A DNA stretch of 64,000 bases, taken from assembly GCA_934754495.1 (NCBI GenBank), contig CAKVHW010000002.1, positions 62,001 to 126,000 of the forward strand, in the 5' to 3' direction. The notes under the pieces are model-generated. The model was given only the letters and a program-made list of their open reading frames with translations, had not been told where the DNA came from and did not search any database. Shown one piece after another: positions 8,610 through 16,900 of the stretch; the first letter of the stretch is position 1, and every line of letters starts with the position of its first letter. The translations under genes were made by a program, and so were the position numbers. The stretch comes from an uncultured Clostridia bacterium. GTDB taxonomy: Bacteria; Bacillota; Clostridia; Christensenellales; UBA1242.

Positions 8610-8720
8610 GTATGTGCAAGTTTTGGGAATGAACTATTTAAGGAAAACTTTTTATTTTCCTCTTGGTTAACAACCTACTACCCCATTATCTTGCTCAACT
8701 TAACCGAACAACAAGTTCGT

Positions 8721-8795
8721 GCTGGTGTGGCTCAGCGGTAGAGCACCACCTTGGTAAGGTGGGGGTCACGGGTCCGATTCCCGTCACCAGCTCCA
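8721..8795 (+). tRNA. tRNA-Thr (anticodon GGT)
   Basis: A full cloverleaf is visible. The acceptor stem is GCTGGTG/CACCAGC, the D arm GCTC-AGCGGTA-GAGC, the anticodon stem CCACC/GGTGG with loop TTGGTAA (anticodon GGT), and the T arm ACGGG-TCCGATT-CCCGT. The discriminator is T (8792) and CCA is encoded at 8793-8795. It reads the ACC/ACU threonine codons. Confidence 0.95.
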
Positions 8796-8903
8796 TTTAA
8801 GGCGGAAATATCCGTCTTTTTTATTGTCCAATTGAATAGTAGATTTGGCCTTGAAATACTAAGATTGTGTCCATACCCTACTAAATTTTTTGTTTTGCTT
8901 TCT

Positions 8904-8932
8904 TTTACAAAGAGCCAAGAATATGTTAATAT
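8904..8932 (+). promoter_or_regulatory. Promoter of the first HAD phosphatase gene
   Basis: TTTACA (8904-8909) and TAATAT (8927-8932) are separated by 17 bp. The predicted start of transcription is at the edge of the AGGAG binding site, giving a leader of roughly 12 nt. Confidence 0.55.
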
Positions 8933-8951
8933 GATTTTATAGGAGCAAAAC

Positions 8952-9455
8952 ATGAAATCATTTTTAAATCAACTTATTGAAGACTCAAAAACTAAAAAAA
9001 TAAGAATGTTTTTTGACATGGATGGTGTATGTTCTGAGGAAATATGTGACCCATACGATGCAATACTTGTACGTAACAATGAAGAAGATTTTTATTTCAA
9101 AAAACGTCCTATTAAGACTGTTATCGAAGCGATGAAAAAACTAAGCAAACAGCATAACATTGAATTATATATCATTAGTAGTTGTGATTATGAAAATCAA
9201 GCCGAACAAAAACGCAGGTGGTTAAAAACACATGCCCCATTTATAGACATTAACAACACTTACTTCGTTGTATGGGAAAACACCAAGTGCAAAGAAAGCG
9301 AACGCCCACTACAAAAGGCAATGATAATGGAAAGGCTTAATCGTGATTTTGACGGCGATGCATATCTTATAGAAGATCGCCACAGCACAATAATTGCAAC
9401 CAACAATTATTTTGGAAAACCAATTGCATTTGATATGACAAGATTTATTCCATAA
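8952..9455 (+). CDS. HAD-family 5'-nucleotidase-like phosphatase, copy 1
   Basis: A 167-residue HAD hydrolase. Motif I is FFDMDGV (nucleophile Asp then general-acid Asp), motif II lies in ELYIISSC, and the metal-binding acidic motif is LIEDR near the C-terminus. Size and motif pattern resemble the 5'(3')-deoxyribonucleotidase (NT5C) branch, so dephosphorylation of a nucleotide or small phosphomonoester is likely; the substrate is unknown. The binding site AGGAGC precedes the ATG. A paralogue of the same length, identical over blocks such as EQKRRWL and the stretch ending in IATNNYFGK, lies 2.5 kb downstream at 11922-12425. The pair flanks an XRE-NTPase-CYTH gene and an HD hydrolase gene. Confidence 0.8.
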   Translation: MKSFLNQLIEDSKTKKIRMFFDMDGVCSEEICDPYDAILVRNNEEDFYFKKRPIKTVIEAMKKLSKQHNIELYIISSCDYENQAEQKRRWLKTHAPFIDINNTYFVVWENTKCKESERPLQKAMIMERLNRDFDGDAYLIEDRHSTIIATNNYFGKPIAFDMTRFIP

Positions 9456-9458
9456 AAA

Positions 9459-9494
9459 ACCGATGGTTAAATTATAACCTATCGGTCTTTTTTT
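9459..9494 (+). terminator. Terminator after the first HAD gene
   Basis: The stem ACCGAT-GGTT / AACC-T-ATCGGT is followed by CTTTTTTT, immediately after the stop codon. Confidence 0.85.
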
Positions 9495-9585
9495 CTAAAA
9501 CACAATCCATTCTTTTATATCGTTTTTAAAAAACTTCGAAACCTAGTATCATGTATCTTCTAAAACCATTGAAACAAACTCAAAG

Positions 9586-9602
9586 TTCTACCATAAGTAG
9601 AA
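9586..9602. promoter_or_regulatory. Operator candidate O1 (17-bp palindrome)
   Basis: TTCTAC-CATAA-GTAGAA, a perfect inverted repeat. It lies 8 bp upstream of the -35 box of the XRE-NTPase-CYTH gene. An identical pair of half-sites recurs at 9668-9684. It is followed by a T-run, so it could alternatively be a weak terminator. Confidence 0.65.
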
Positions 9603-9610
9603 TTTTTTTA

Positions 9611-9640
9611 TTGACAAGGCAAAATTTAATGTAATATTAT
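9611..9640 (+). promoter_or_regulatory. Promoter of the XRE-NTPase-CYTH gene
   Basis: TTGACA (9611-9616) and TATTAT (9635-9640) are separated by 18 bp. The promoter lies exactly between the two 17-bp palindromes. Confidence 0.75.
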
Positions 9641-9667
9641 AAAAATATAAAAGGAAAAGGTGTTGTT

Positions 9668-9684
9668 TTCTACTTTTAGTAGAA
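9668..9684. promoter_or_regulatory. Operator candidate O2 (17-bp palindrome)
   Basis: TTCTAC-TTTTA-GTAGAA, with the same half-sites and spacing as O1; the centres are 82 bp apart. It lies in the untranslated leader just before the binding site AGGTG and the ATG at 9696, where a bound repressor would block transcription. Confidence 0.65.
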
Positions 9685-9695
9685 CAGGTGAATTT

Positions 9696-10991
9696 ATGAA
9701 TAATATAGGTTTTGGAAAAAATTTATACAACTTAAGAAAGAGCGAAGGTCTTTCACAAAAACAACTTGCTGGCGAATTGGATGTAACCGATAAGTCAGTC
9801 TCGAAGTGGGAAAATGAAGAAAGTTATCCATCAGTGTTCCAACTTGTAAACATTTCCAGGTTGTTTAATATAAAAATAGACGACCTATTCAAATATAGCC
9901 AAACAAAAGAAAAAATTGTGCACAAAATTGTACTTACTGGTGGCCCATGTGCCGGAAAATCAACCGCATTGAGTTGGCTACAAAACGAGTTTAGCAAACG
10001 TGAATATTGTGTATTAATCATTTCGGAAACTGCAACCGAACTAACACTTGCCGGAGCAGGCATAAACCTATTAAACTCTATAAACTTTGAAAAAAACGTC
10101 ATAAAACTTCAGCTTGAAAAAGAAAAACTTTTTGAAGAAGCTATAAAAAACATTGAAAAGTTCAACAAATTTTTAATAATATGCGACCGTGGTATTATGG
10201 ATTGCAAGCCCTACTTAACCGACTTGCAATTCAAAAAATGTTTAGCCGAATTAAATTTGAATGAAACGCAAGTAAGAGATAGCTATGATGCTGTTTTCCA
10301 CTTGGTTACAGCAGCAAAAGGCGCTGAAAGTTTTTATAATTTTAACAATCCAGCACGTCGTGAAAGCATAGAAGAAGCAAAAGAAATGGACGAAAAAACT
10401 GTAAATGCATGGATTGGGCACCCTCATTTAAGAATTATAGACAACTCAACCAACTTTGAGAGCAAAATGAAACGACTTTTAAAAGAAGTTTCGCTATTTT
10501 TAGGCGAGCCACAACCATACGAGATAGAACGAAAGTTTTTAATCTCATACCCAAACATTGAAAAGCTAGAAAAAATGCCAAACTGCTCTAAGGTTGAAAT
10601 AATCCAAACATATCTAGTGAGCACACCAAACGAAGAAGTACGAATTCGACAACGTGGTCAAAACGGACAGTTTTCATACACAAAAACAACAAAACGTAAA
10701 GTAGACAATGTTAAAAGAATAGAAACTGAAACGAGAATTTCCAGCGACGAATATTTAAGCTTAATGTTAAATTCTATTACCGACCAAAAACAAGTAAGAA
10801 AAACACGATATTGCCTACTATACAAAAACCAGTATTTCGAAATAGATATTTATCCCCTATGGAAAGACCGTGCCATTATGGAAATCGAACTAAGAGATGA
10901 AAATCAAAAAATAGATTTCCCTAAATTCATTAATGTAATAAAAGAGGTTACTGGAGACGAAGCATATTACAACAAAAATTTAGCAAAGTAA
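9696..10991 (+). CDS. XRE regulator - P-loop NTPase - CYTH fusion protein
   Basis: A 431-residue three-domain protein. Residues about 5-60 form an XRE/Cro helix-turn-helix (LRKSEGLSQKQLAGELDVTDKS). Residues about 78-260 form a P-loop NTPase of the AAA_28/NadR-like type, with Walker A GGPCAGKST at 82-90 and an acidic ICDRGIMD segment. Residues 276-431 form a CYTH domain starting with the signature EIERKF; its conserved charged residues EVRIRQRG, YTKTTKR and EIELR are present. P-loop plus CYTH is the architecture of Drosophila TTD14 and bacterial relatives; CYTH domains bind or hydrolyse triphosphates and polyphosphate. The fused repressor domain suggests transcription controlled by a nucleotide or triphosphate ligand. 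The ATG at 9696 is preferred over a GTG at 9660 because it has an AGGTG site and lies after operator O2. Substrate unknown. Confidence 0.85.
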   Translation: MNNIGFGKNLYNLRKSEGLSQKQLAGELDVTDKSVSKWENEESYPSVFQLVNISRLFNIKIDDLFKYSQTKEKIVHKIVLTGGPCAGKSTALSWLQNEFSKREYCVLIISETATELTLAGAGINLLNSINFEKNVIKLQLEKEKLFEEAIKNIEKFNKFLIICDRGIMDCKPYLTDLQFKKCLAELNLNETQVRDSYDAVFHLVTAAKGAESFYNFNNPARRESIEEAKEMDEKTVNAWIGHPHLRIIDNSTNFESKMKRLLKEVSLFLGEPQPYEIERKFLISYPNIEKLEKMPNCSKVEIIQTYLVSTPNEEVRIRQRGQNGQFSYTKTTKRKVDNVKRIETETRISSDEYLSLMLNSITDQKQVRKTRYCLLYKNQYFEIDIYPLWKDRAIMEIELRDENQKIDFPKFINVIKEVTGDEAYYNKNLAK

Positions 10992-11000
10992 AATACAAAA

Positions 11001-11029
11001 AAATCGCCGTGTTTTATGGCGATTTTTTT
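11001..11029 (+). terminator. Terminator after the XRE-NTPase-CYTH gene
   Basis: The stem AAATCGCC / GGCGATTT is followed by a T-run, 10 bp after the stop codon. Confidence 0.88.
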
Positions 11030-11120
11030 ACATATTAACCACTAACAATTTCTGCTATTAAAATAATGGTTTAATAATTAAAGTGTAACAACACGGCTTA
11101 CAATATTAAGTGAACATTAA

Positions 11121-11756
11121 TTAAATGTAATTTTGTTTTACAAAGTCTTTTAGGATTTTTATTCTACGAGAAGCCATTTTTTGACCAGTGGTTGTGTGCA
11201 TATTTTCACCCTGTGGAATCATGGTACGATATACATAATGGCATGTGGAAATTGGGTTAACATCTGGCACATACTCGTTACAATCAAGCGGGAAATTCGT
11301 ATTAGAAGTAGGAATATTATGAGTTTTGCAGTATTTCAATGTTCTACCAAGCCCAATCTTTCCAAGTGAGTCCAAAGCATCGGCATCTTGCAAAACTTGC
11401 CACTCAATAGGAATATTTTTAACATCTTTCTTTTCATGTGTTTTTACAGCGTCAAGTATTGCAGAAATTTTATTTTCATCAACACCACATTCACTCAAAA
11501 TCTGCTTTACTTCATTAAGGCTATCTTTAGGTGCAACATATTTGCCTACCCTATTTTGCATTAGCCTATGAATGTCGTGTACCAATGCAGATATAGCGAT
11601 AACATATTTATCACCACCTTCTTTTACTTGAATTGTAAGCGCATTGTTCAATACTCTTTTTAAGTGCTCTATATCATGCCCTGAATTTTCATTTTTAAAA
11701 AGCCTACCTACTTCTTTGTAAACCCTATCAAGATCATGTTGTAATTTTTCGTCCAA
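11121..11756 (-). CDS. HD-domain phosphohydrolase
   Basis: A 211-residue HD-superfamily protein. The metal ligands are visible as GHDIEHLKRV (about residue 27), ALVHDIHRL (about residue 60) and DADALDSLGKIG (about residue 124). It is similar in plan to YedJ-like HD hydrolases that act on nucleotides or other phosphoesters; the substrate is unknown. The start codon is TTG at 11754-11756 with only a weak GGCGGA site upstream; the next in-frame Met is inside the HD domain, so TTG is the sensible choice. It is transcribed toward the XRE-NTPase-CYTH gene and divergently from the second HAD gene. Confidence 0.85.
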   Translation of the reverse strand: MDEKLQHDLDRVYKEVGRLFKNENSGHDIEHLKRVLNNALTIQVKEGGDKYVIAISALVHDIHRLMQNRVGKYVAPKDSLNEVKQILSECGVDENKISAILDAVKTHEKKDVKNIPIEWQVLQDADALDSLGKIGLGRTLKYCKTHNIPTSNTNFPLDCNEYVPDVNPISTCHYVYRTMIPQGENMHTTTGQKMASRRIKILKDFVKQNYI

Positions 11757-11873
11757 AATCGTTTCCGCCTTTTATTTTATGATTTTATTATAACAAAAAA
11801 ATAAAAGATACAAAACCAAAATACATGTCATAATAATTAATTTGACAACACTAAAAATTTCTCAATAATTACT

Positions 11874-11902
11874 TTTACTTTTCCACCGCAAAAATGTATA
11901 CT
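11874..11902 (+). promoter_or_regulatory. Promoter of the second HAD phosphatase gene
   Basis: TTTACT (11874-11879) and TATACT (11897-11902) are separated by 17 bp. The expected transcript starts at about 11909, directly in front of the AGGAG binding site. Confidence 0.6.
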
Positions 11903-11921
11903 AAATTTATAGGAGAAATAA

Positions 11922-12425
11922 ATGAAAACACTTGTTGACGAAATACTACAAAAAGCAAAACACGAAAAATTAAAACTATTTTTTGACATGGACGGCGTAT
12001 GTGCCGAAGAAAGAAGCGACGCTTACGAATCACCACGTATCAACAACAACGAACATGATTTTTATTTTCATAAACGACCAATCATGACTGTTGTTAAAAC
12101 AATGAAAAGACTTAACAAAAATAAAAATATACAAGTTTTTATAATGAGTAGTTGTGTTTTCAAAAACCAAGTTGAACAAAAACGCAGGTGGCTTCAAAAA
12201 TATGCACCATTTATAGATCAAAACAATATGTATTTTGTGATTTGGACTGAAGTTAATTGTAGCGAAGAAGATAGACCTGTTCAAAAAGCAAAGGTTTTAG
12301 AAAAAATAAATGCCAATTTTGATGGCGAGTTTATTTTAATTGAAGACCGCCACAAAAACATTATTGCAACCAACAATTATTTCGGCAAAGAAGTTTCTCA
12401 ACATGTATCTAGAATTATAAAATAA
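11922..12425 (+). CDS. HAD-family 5'-nucleotidase-like phosphatase, copy 2
   Basis: A 167-residue paralogue of the gene at 8952-9455, of exactly the same length and roughly half identical by eye. Motif I FFDMDGV, motif II IMSSC and the acidic LIEDR motif are all retained, so both copies should be active HAD phosphatases. The N-terminal cap region (residues 25-50) differs most, which may mean different substrates. The AGGAG site at 11911-11915 fits the ATG at 11922. The promoter layout is nearly the same as that of copy 1, pointing to duplication of the whole unit. Confidence 0.8.
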   Translation: MKTLVDEILQKAKHEKLKLFFDMDGVCAEERSDAYESPRINNNEHDFYFHKRPIMTVVKTMKRLNKNKNIQVFIMSSCVFKNQVEQKRRWLQKYAPFIDQNNMYFVIWTEVNCSEEDRPVQKAKVLEKINANFDGEFILIEDRHKNIIATNNYFGKEVSQHVSRIIK

Positions 12426-12523
12426 GTGCAAAAACCATTTTACACAATAGACCATACAATAGACCAAATAGCACAACAAAATGCTATTAGTCTTCCCATA
12501 AAAATAATACAACAAAACAAACA

Positions 12524-12553
12524 AAAAAACACCATATCAATTTGGTGTTTTTT
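12524..12553. terminator. Bidirectional terminator
   Basis: AAAAACACCA / TGGTGTTTTT stem with A- and T-rich flanks. It lies between the second HAD gene and the convergent GGDEF gene. Confidence 0.8.
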
Positions 12554-12555
12554 TG

Positions 12556-13149
12556 TTAATTAGTCCTACTTTCAATACACTTTGAGTTTTTCATCTTATA
12601 CATATTTTTATCGCCAAAACCTAAAGCATCTGATATGGTTTCGCTCGCAAGTTTTCTATGCATTCCATACGAAAATAAATTAAAATCAGGATTTTGTTGC
12701 ATATAGTTTAAAAAAGCCTTTCTGCTTACATCATCACTAAATACCATAACGAACTCATCACCGCCAAACCTAAAGACTGTGCCATAGTTGTTTAAAAACT
12801 GTGCACATTCAATTATAGCCTTATCGCCCATTTTATGTCCATAGGTGTTGTTTATAAAACTTAAGTTGTTTATATCAGCCAAAACCATATAAAACGATTT
12901 CGTTTCATTTTCTTTAGTAAACACGCTCTCCAAATAATTTCTGTTGTAAATTGGTTTTTCAATATCTAAAGTTGTTAGAATATCATAGTGCGCATTTCTT
13001 TCTAAAACAATCTTTTCTCTTTGCAACCTTTCATTTTCATGCTTTAAGTCACTAATTTCGTTTTCACAATTTATTCTTCTAGTTTTTTCAATTATATATA
13101 GTTCTATTAATTGTTCTCTTGTCAATCCATCTAACTTTTTATTACTCAT
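12556..13149 (-). CDS. GGDEF-domain protein (probable diguanylate cyclase)
   Basis: A 197-residue cytoplasmic protein. Residues 1-60 form a charged coiled coil (ENEISDLKHENERLQREK) that probably dimerises. Residues about 85-180 form a short GGDEF domain with an intact signature GGDEF at 129-133 and the metal-binding Asp in LADINNL. Intact motifs suggest synthesis of c-di-GMP from two GTP. The usual inhibitory RxxD I-site five residues before GGDEF is absent (the sequence there is GTVFRF), so no product inhibition is expected. There is no sensor domain and no membrane segment. The domain is somewhat short at its C-terminus. Confidence 0.8.
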   Translation of the reverse strand: MSNKKLDGLTREQLIELYIIEKTRRINCENEISDLKHENERLQREKIVLERNAHYDILTTLDIEKPIYNRNYLESVFTKENETKSFYMVLADINNLSFINNTYGHKMGDKAIIECAQFLNNYGTVFRFGGDEFVMVFSDDVSRKAFLNYMQQNPDFNLFSYGMHRKLASETISDALGFGDKNMYKMKNSKCIESRTN

Positions 13150-13206
13150 GGTCTAAATTTCCCCATAGAAAAAATTTATTTATTAAAAACAAATGTGTTT
13201 CCTCTT

Positions 13207-13752
13207 TTACTTTGTTTTCTCTTCCTTAATTTTACCATGTTCAGCCAAGTCGGTTCTTAGTTTTGATTCACTTTGTGGCATCTTACTAACAAGTTGTTCA
13301 TAAAATCTTGCCATTGCAACCATTTGTCTTTTTTGCATGCCAAGTTTAACACATGTCTTTATCTCTTTAAAATATCTTTCACGTCTAAGTTCCAAATAAC
13401 GTTTTTCATCAAATTCGCCCATACAGTTTTGAAGCAGTTCCAACCACTTACCATGAACACATTTACTACCCACAATATCTGATGCACTACTTCTTGCAAC
13501 TTCAGTTATGGATGGTCCATTTTTAAGCATATCTTCTTTTGCAATGTTACCCATAACATTTACTAAAGAATCATCAACCCTGTACTTAAACGCATATTTA
13601 TCTAAAATCTCAATGTTACGAGTTAAAACATCTCCACCCATATTAGCACAACAACTTAACATAACTGTTTTATCTTTTGTAAAACTAGCATTTTCAATTT
13701 TAAAGTTGTTTATATATTTTCCTTTTATTCTCCAAAGATTATCTTTTACCAC
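13207..13752 (-). CDS. Unknown protein upstream of the GGDEF gene
   Basis: A 181-residue soluble protein that I do not recognise. It has an N-terminal beta-like segment (LWRIKGKYINNFKIENASF), a middle region with several Cys (LSCCANMG, KCVHGKWLELLQNC) and a basic helical C-terminal third (RYLELRRERYFKEI). The start is GTG at 13750-13752 preceded by GAGGG. It has its own strong promoter and is followed 57 bp later by the GGDEF gene on the same strand, so the two may be co-transcribed. Confidence 0.55.
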   Translation of the reverse strand: MVKDNLWRIKGKYINNFKIENASFTKDKTVMLSCCANMGGDVLTRNIEILDKYAFKYRVDDSLVNVMGNIAKEDMLKNGPSITEVARSSASDIVGSKCVHGKWLELLQNCMGEFDEKRYLELRRERYFKEIKTCVKLGMQKRQMVAMARFYEQLVSKMPQSESKLRTDLAEHGKIKEEKTK

Positions 13753-13783
13753 AACAAAACCCTCTTAAAATCAAAGATATTAA

Positions 13784-13813
13784 ATAATATCATAATTATT
13801 ATCACATTGTCAA
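13784..13813 (-). promoter_or_regulatory. Promoter of the 13752 gene
   Basis: Minus-strand TTGACA (13808-13813) and TATTAT (13784-13789) are separated by 18 bp, about 32 bp before the GTG start. Confidence 0.7.
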
Positions 13814-13944
13814 TATTTCATTTTTACCATAGTACAAGTGTAAAGAATAATATTTTCATTGTTTAAATTAATTTTCACTTATTGTCAAAATACACCGTAT
13901 TGTTAACAATAACACATTTCAACAAGTCAAAAACACAATAAATA

Positions 13945-13980
13945 AAAAAGACAATAGCTTACTTGCTGTGGTCTTTTTTT
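13945..13980 (-). terminator. Terminator of the addBA operon
   Basis: On the minus strand AAAAAGACCACAGC pairs with GCTATTGTCTTTTT (two mismatches), followed by T-rich sequence just after the addA stop. Confidence 0.6.
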
Positions 13981-13990
13981 ATTTTGTATA

Positions 13991-16900
13991 TTATTTAATC
14001 TCAATTAATTTCCCCATTTCAAAACTATACAAATACATGTTTGATACTTTCTTTTTTGTCGCTTTTTCATAAGCATTTGCATATAGTTTCAACTGTAATG
14101 AATACGAATCTTTTAATGCCTTTTCACTGTGTGTTTTGTTTGTTTTAAAATCAACAATAATTGCCGAATCTTTATTCTCAACAACAAGGTCTATTACACC
14201 TTGCACCAATACATCTACATTTTCGCCACCTGCGACAACTTGCGAGTAATTTACTTTCATAACAAATTGTTGTTCTTTTTTTATAGAAACAGCATTTGCT
14301 TTAAGTTTTGAAATAACTTCTATTGCCGTCATTATTTTAGACACATTTACCTTATCATATGGTAAATCAGATGTTTTTATATTTGCTATAAGTGTACACA
14401 CCTCATCATATGTTTCCGTATAGCTTAGGTTTTGCATTATTGTGTGATATGCCGTTCCCAAAGCCATAACTTCTTGGTTAGTGTTAGCATTTTTACTAAT
14501 CTCATTAAGCGATTCAATTTTGTTTTCGTAATCAACTTCTTCTTTTAAAATAGAAGTTACAGTGTTTTTTATTGCAATATTAGTGTTTTTGTATGGGTAT
14601 GTGTAGTTATAATAAGGCTCTAGTTTTTTTATCAATTCACCATCAGCTTTGTTAAGCACAAGCGGTCTAAATTCCTTAAACTCCGTATTTTCATCTTCAG
14701 GCGAAACTACATTTAATCTAAATTTTTTAGCACCTTCATTTACAACAATTGAGCCGTTATTCACACGTTTCATATCACTAGTACTCAATGCCTTACACAT
14801 TAGTTCTAGATAATTTCTACTAGAATAGACACCATATGAATGTTTTGATTTTAGAGTTTTTAAATTAGCACTACCCACAACAATCATTCTAGATTTTGCT
14901 CTTGTAAGCGCCACATACAAAAGCCTTATTTCTTCATTAATTTCATCTATTTTGTTTTTTAGTTTACATGCCGATGCAACAATGCTCTCACGTTTTGACC
15001 TACTATTTTTGTTTAAAATTTTTACACCAAGTCCAAGTTTGTCGTTGATAATAAAAGTATTAGTATTAACGTTTATTCTAAATGCTTTACCAATTCCGCC
15101 AACAATTACCGCAGGAAATTCAAGACCTTTACTAGCGTGAATAGTCATGATTTTCACACTATTACTACCACCACTCACATCAAAAATTTCTTCTTTTTCC
15201 TTTAGTCCGTCAAGATAATCCAAGCATTTTGCAAGGTCATATTTATACTCGTTATTGTTTACAATCTTTAAGAACTGATTAATGTTGCCCACTCTTACCC
15301 TACCATCTTTAAAACTAGAATAATATTCAACAACCATATACTTTACAAATATATCTTGCAATAATTCCAAAATAGTAAGATTATTAAGTTTAAATCTACA
15401 ATCAGTTATGAAATTGTAAAAATTATTAATTTTTTCACTAATTCCATCGTTCTTTTCTGTTTGATATTTCTTAACCGCTTCGTAAAAATTACCAGTTTCT
15501 AAGTTTTCACGAATTATCAACAACTGCTGTTCTGTAAGCCCACAAAACAAACTTTTTAAGCAAGTGGCAAGACTTAAATCATCATGGCTATTGTTAATCA
15601 CTTTCAAAAGGGAGTAAATCACAAGAATTTCATTGTTTGCAAACAACTTCGTTTTGTATGAAGCATCGCAAGGAATATTAAATTCCTTCAACTTTTCAAT
15701 TATTCCAAGCGCCAAATCACCTTTAGACCTTAGTAAAATTGCAATGTCTTTAAAGTCATATCCTTCGGAAACAAGTTTTACAATATTTTGTGCAATAAGT
15801 TCCGATTCTTCCATGTCACCTTCATCTTCGGTGTTTAAAATATCAACATCAACAACACAATTTTCATTGTTTTCTTTACCAGGAACAAGCCTTGATGTGG
15901 TTTTATAATCAATCCCTATTGTGTTTTTAGTCATAATAACATCAAAAATAAAGTTTGCAAATTCAAGTATATTAGGCTCACTTCTAAAATTGTTGTTTAA
16001 ATTAACAACCGTTCCGTTTTCATGATTTTCAGAGTAATCATTGTATTTTCCTATAAAAATCTCTGGCGATGACAATCTAAATTGATAAATTGATTGTTTT
16101 AAGTCACCTATCATGTTCATATTGTTTCGGCTAATACTTGTAATAATTTTTTCCTGAACTTGATTTATATCCTGATACTCGTCCACAAAAATATAATCAT
16201 ACTTTTCACTTATTTGCTCTCTCACGGTTTCATTTTTCAAAATTTTTAGAGTCAAATGTTCCAAATCCGAAAAATCAAGTGCATTTCTTGCAGTTTTTAA
16301 CTTTTTGTATTCACCTTCAACAAGTTCTTTCAACCAGAACAAGTTTGTAACAACCAATTTCATTCCGTCAAGTTCGGTTTCTGAATACTCAACCACAACC
16401 TGACACATGTTTTCAAACAACTTTTTTATGTCACTCACAACAGCACTTAATGTTTCGTTGTATGTTTGGTCGTCTACATCCTTATTGTTTACACGTGGTT
16501 TTGTAGGAAGCAATATGGTTTTTGATAATTTACACAACTCAGCATAACTTTTAACACACGATATTTCAGTTATGATTCTAAGCATGGTTTTTACATACTC
16601 ACCATACTTTACCGCCAACTTTTCATCAATACATAGCAATTGCTGTAAAGGTTTTTCAAAATTCTTTACTTCTTGCTTATAGTATTCAACAACATATCTA
16701 GCCGACTTATTGTTTTCAATATTAGAATCACAGCATTCATTTAAAACATAATTTTTCCATTCATTATAATCAATTTTACTTAATGAAAATTCATACAATC
16801 GTTTTACAATCGCTTTAAGTTCGTTGTAATTTCGCTTATTATTGTATAATGTGTACAAGTTGTAAAATGTTTCATCGTTACCAGCAACCAATCTATTAAA

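Noticed and set aside
8732..8953. Minus-strand open frame over the tRNA-Thr gene
   Set aside because: It is the antisense of the tRNA (its translation carries the familiar GDGNRTRDP-type tRNA artefact) and has no binding site.
9586..9609. Treating the first TTCTAC palindrome only as a terminator of the upstream HAD gene
   Set aside because: A stronger terminator already lies at 9459-9494, and the same palindrome recurs in the leader at 9668, which fits operators better.
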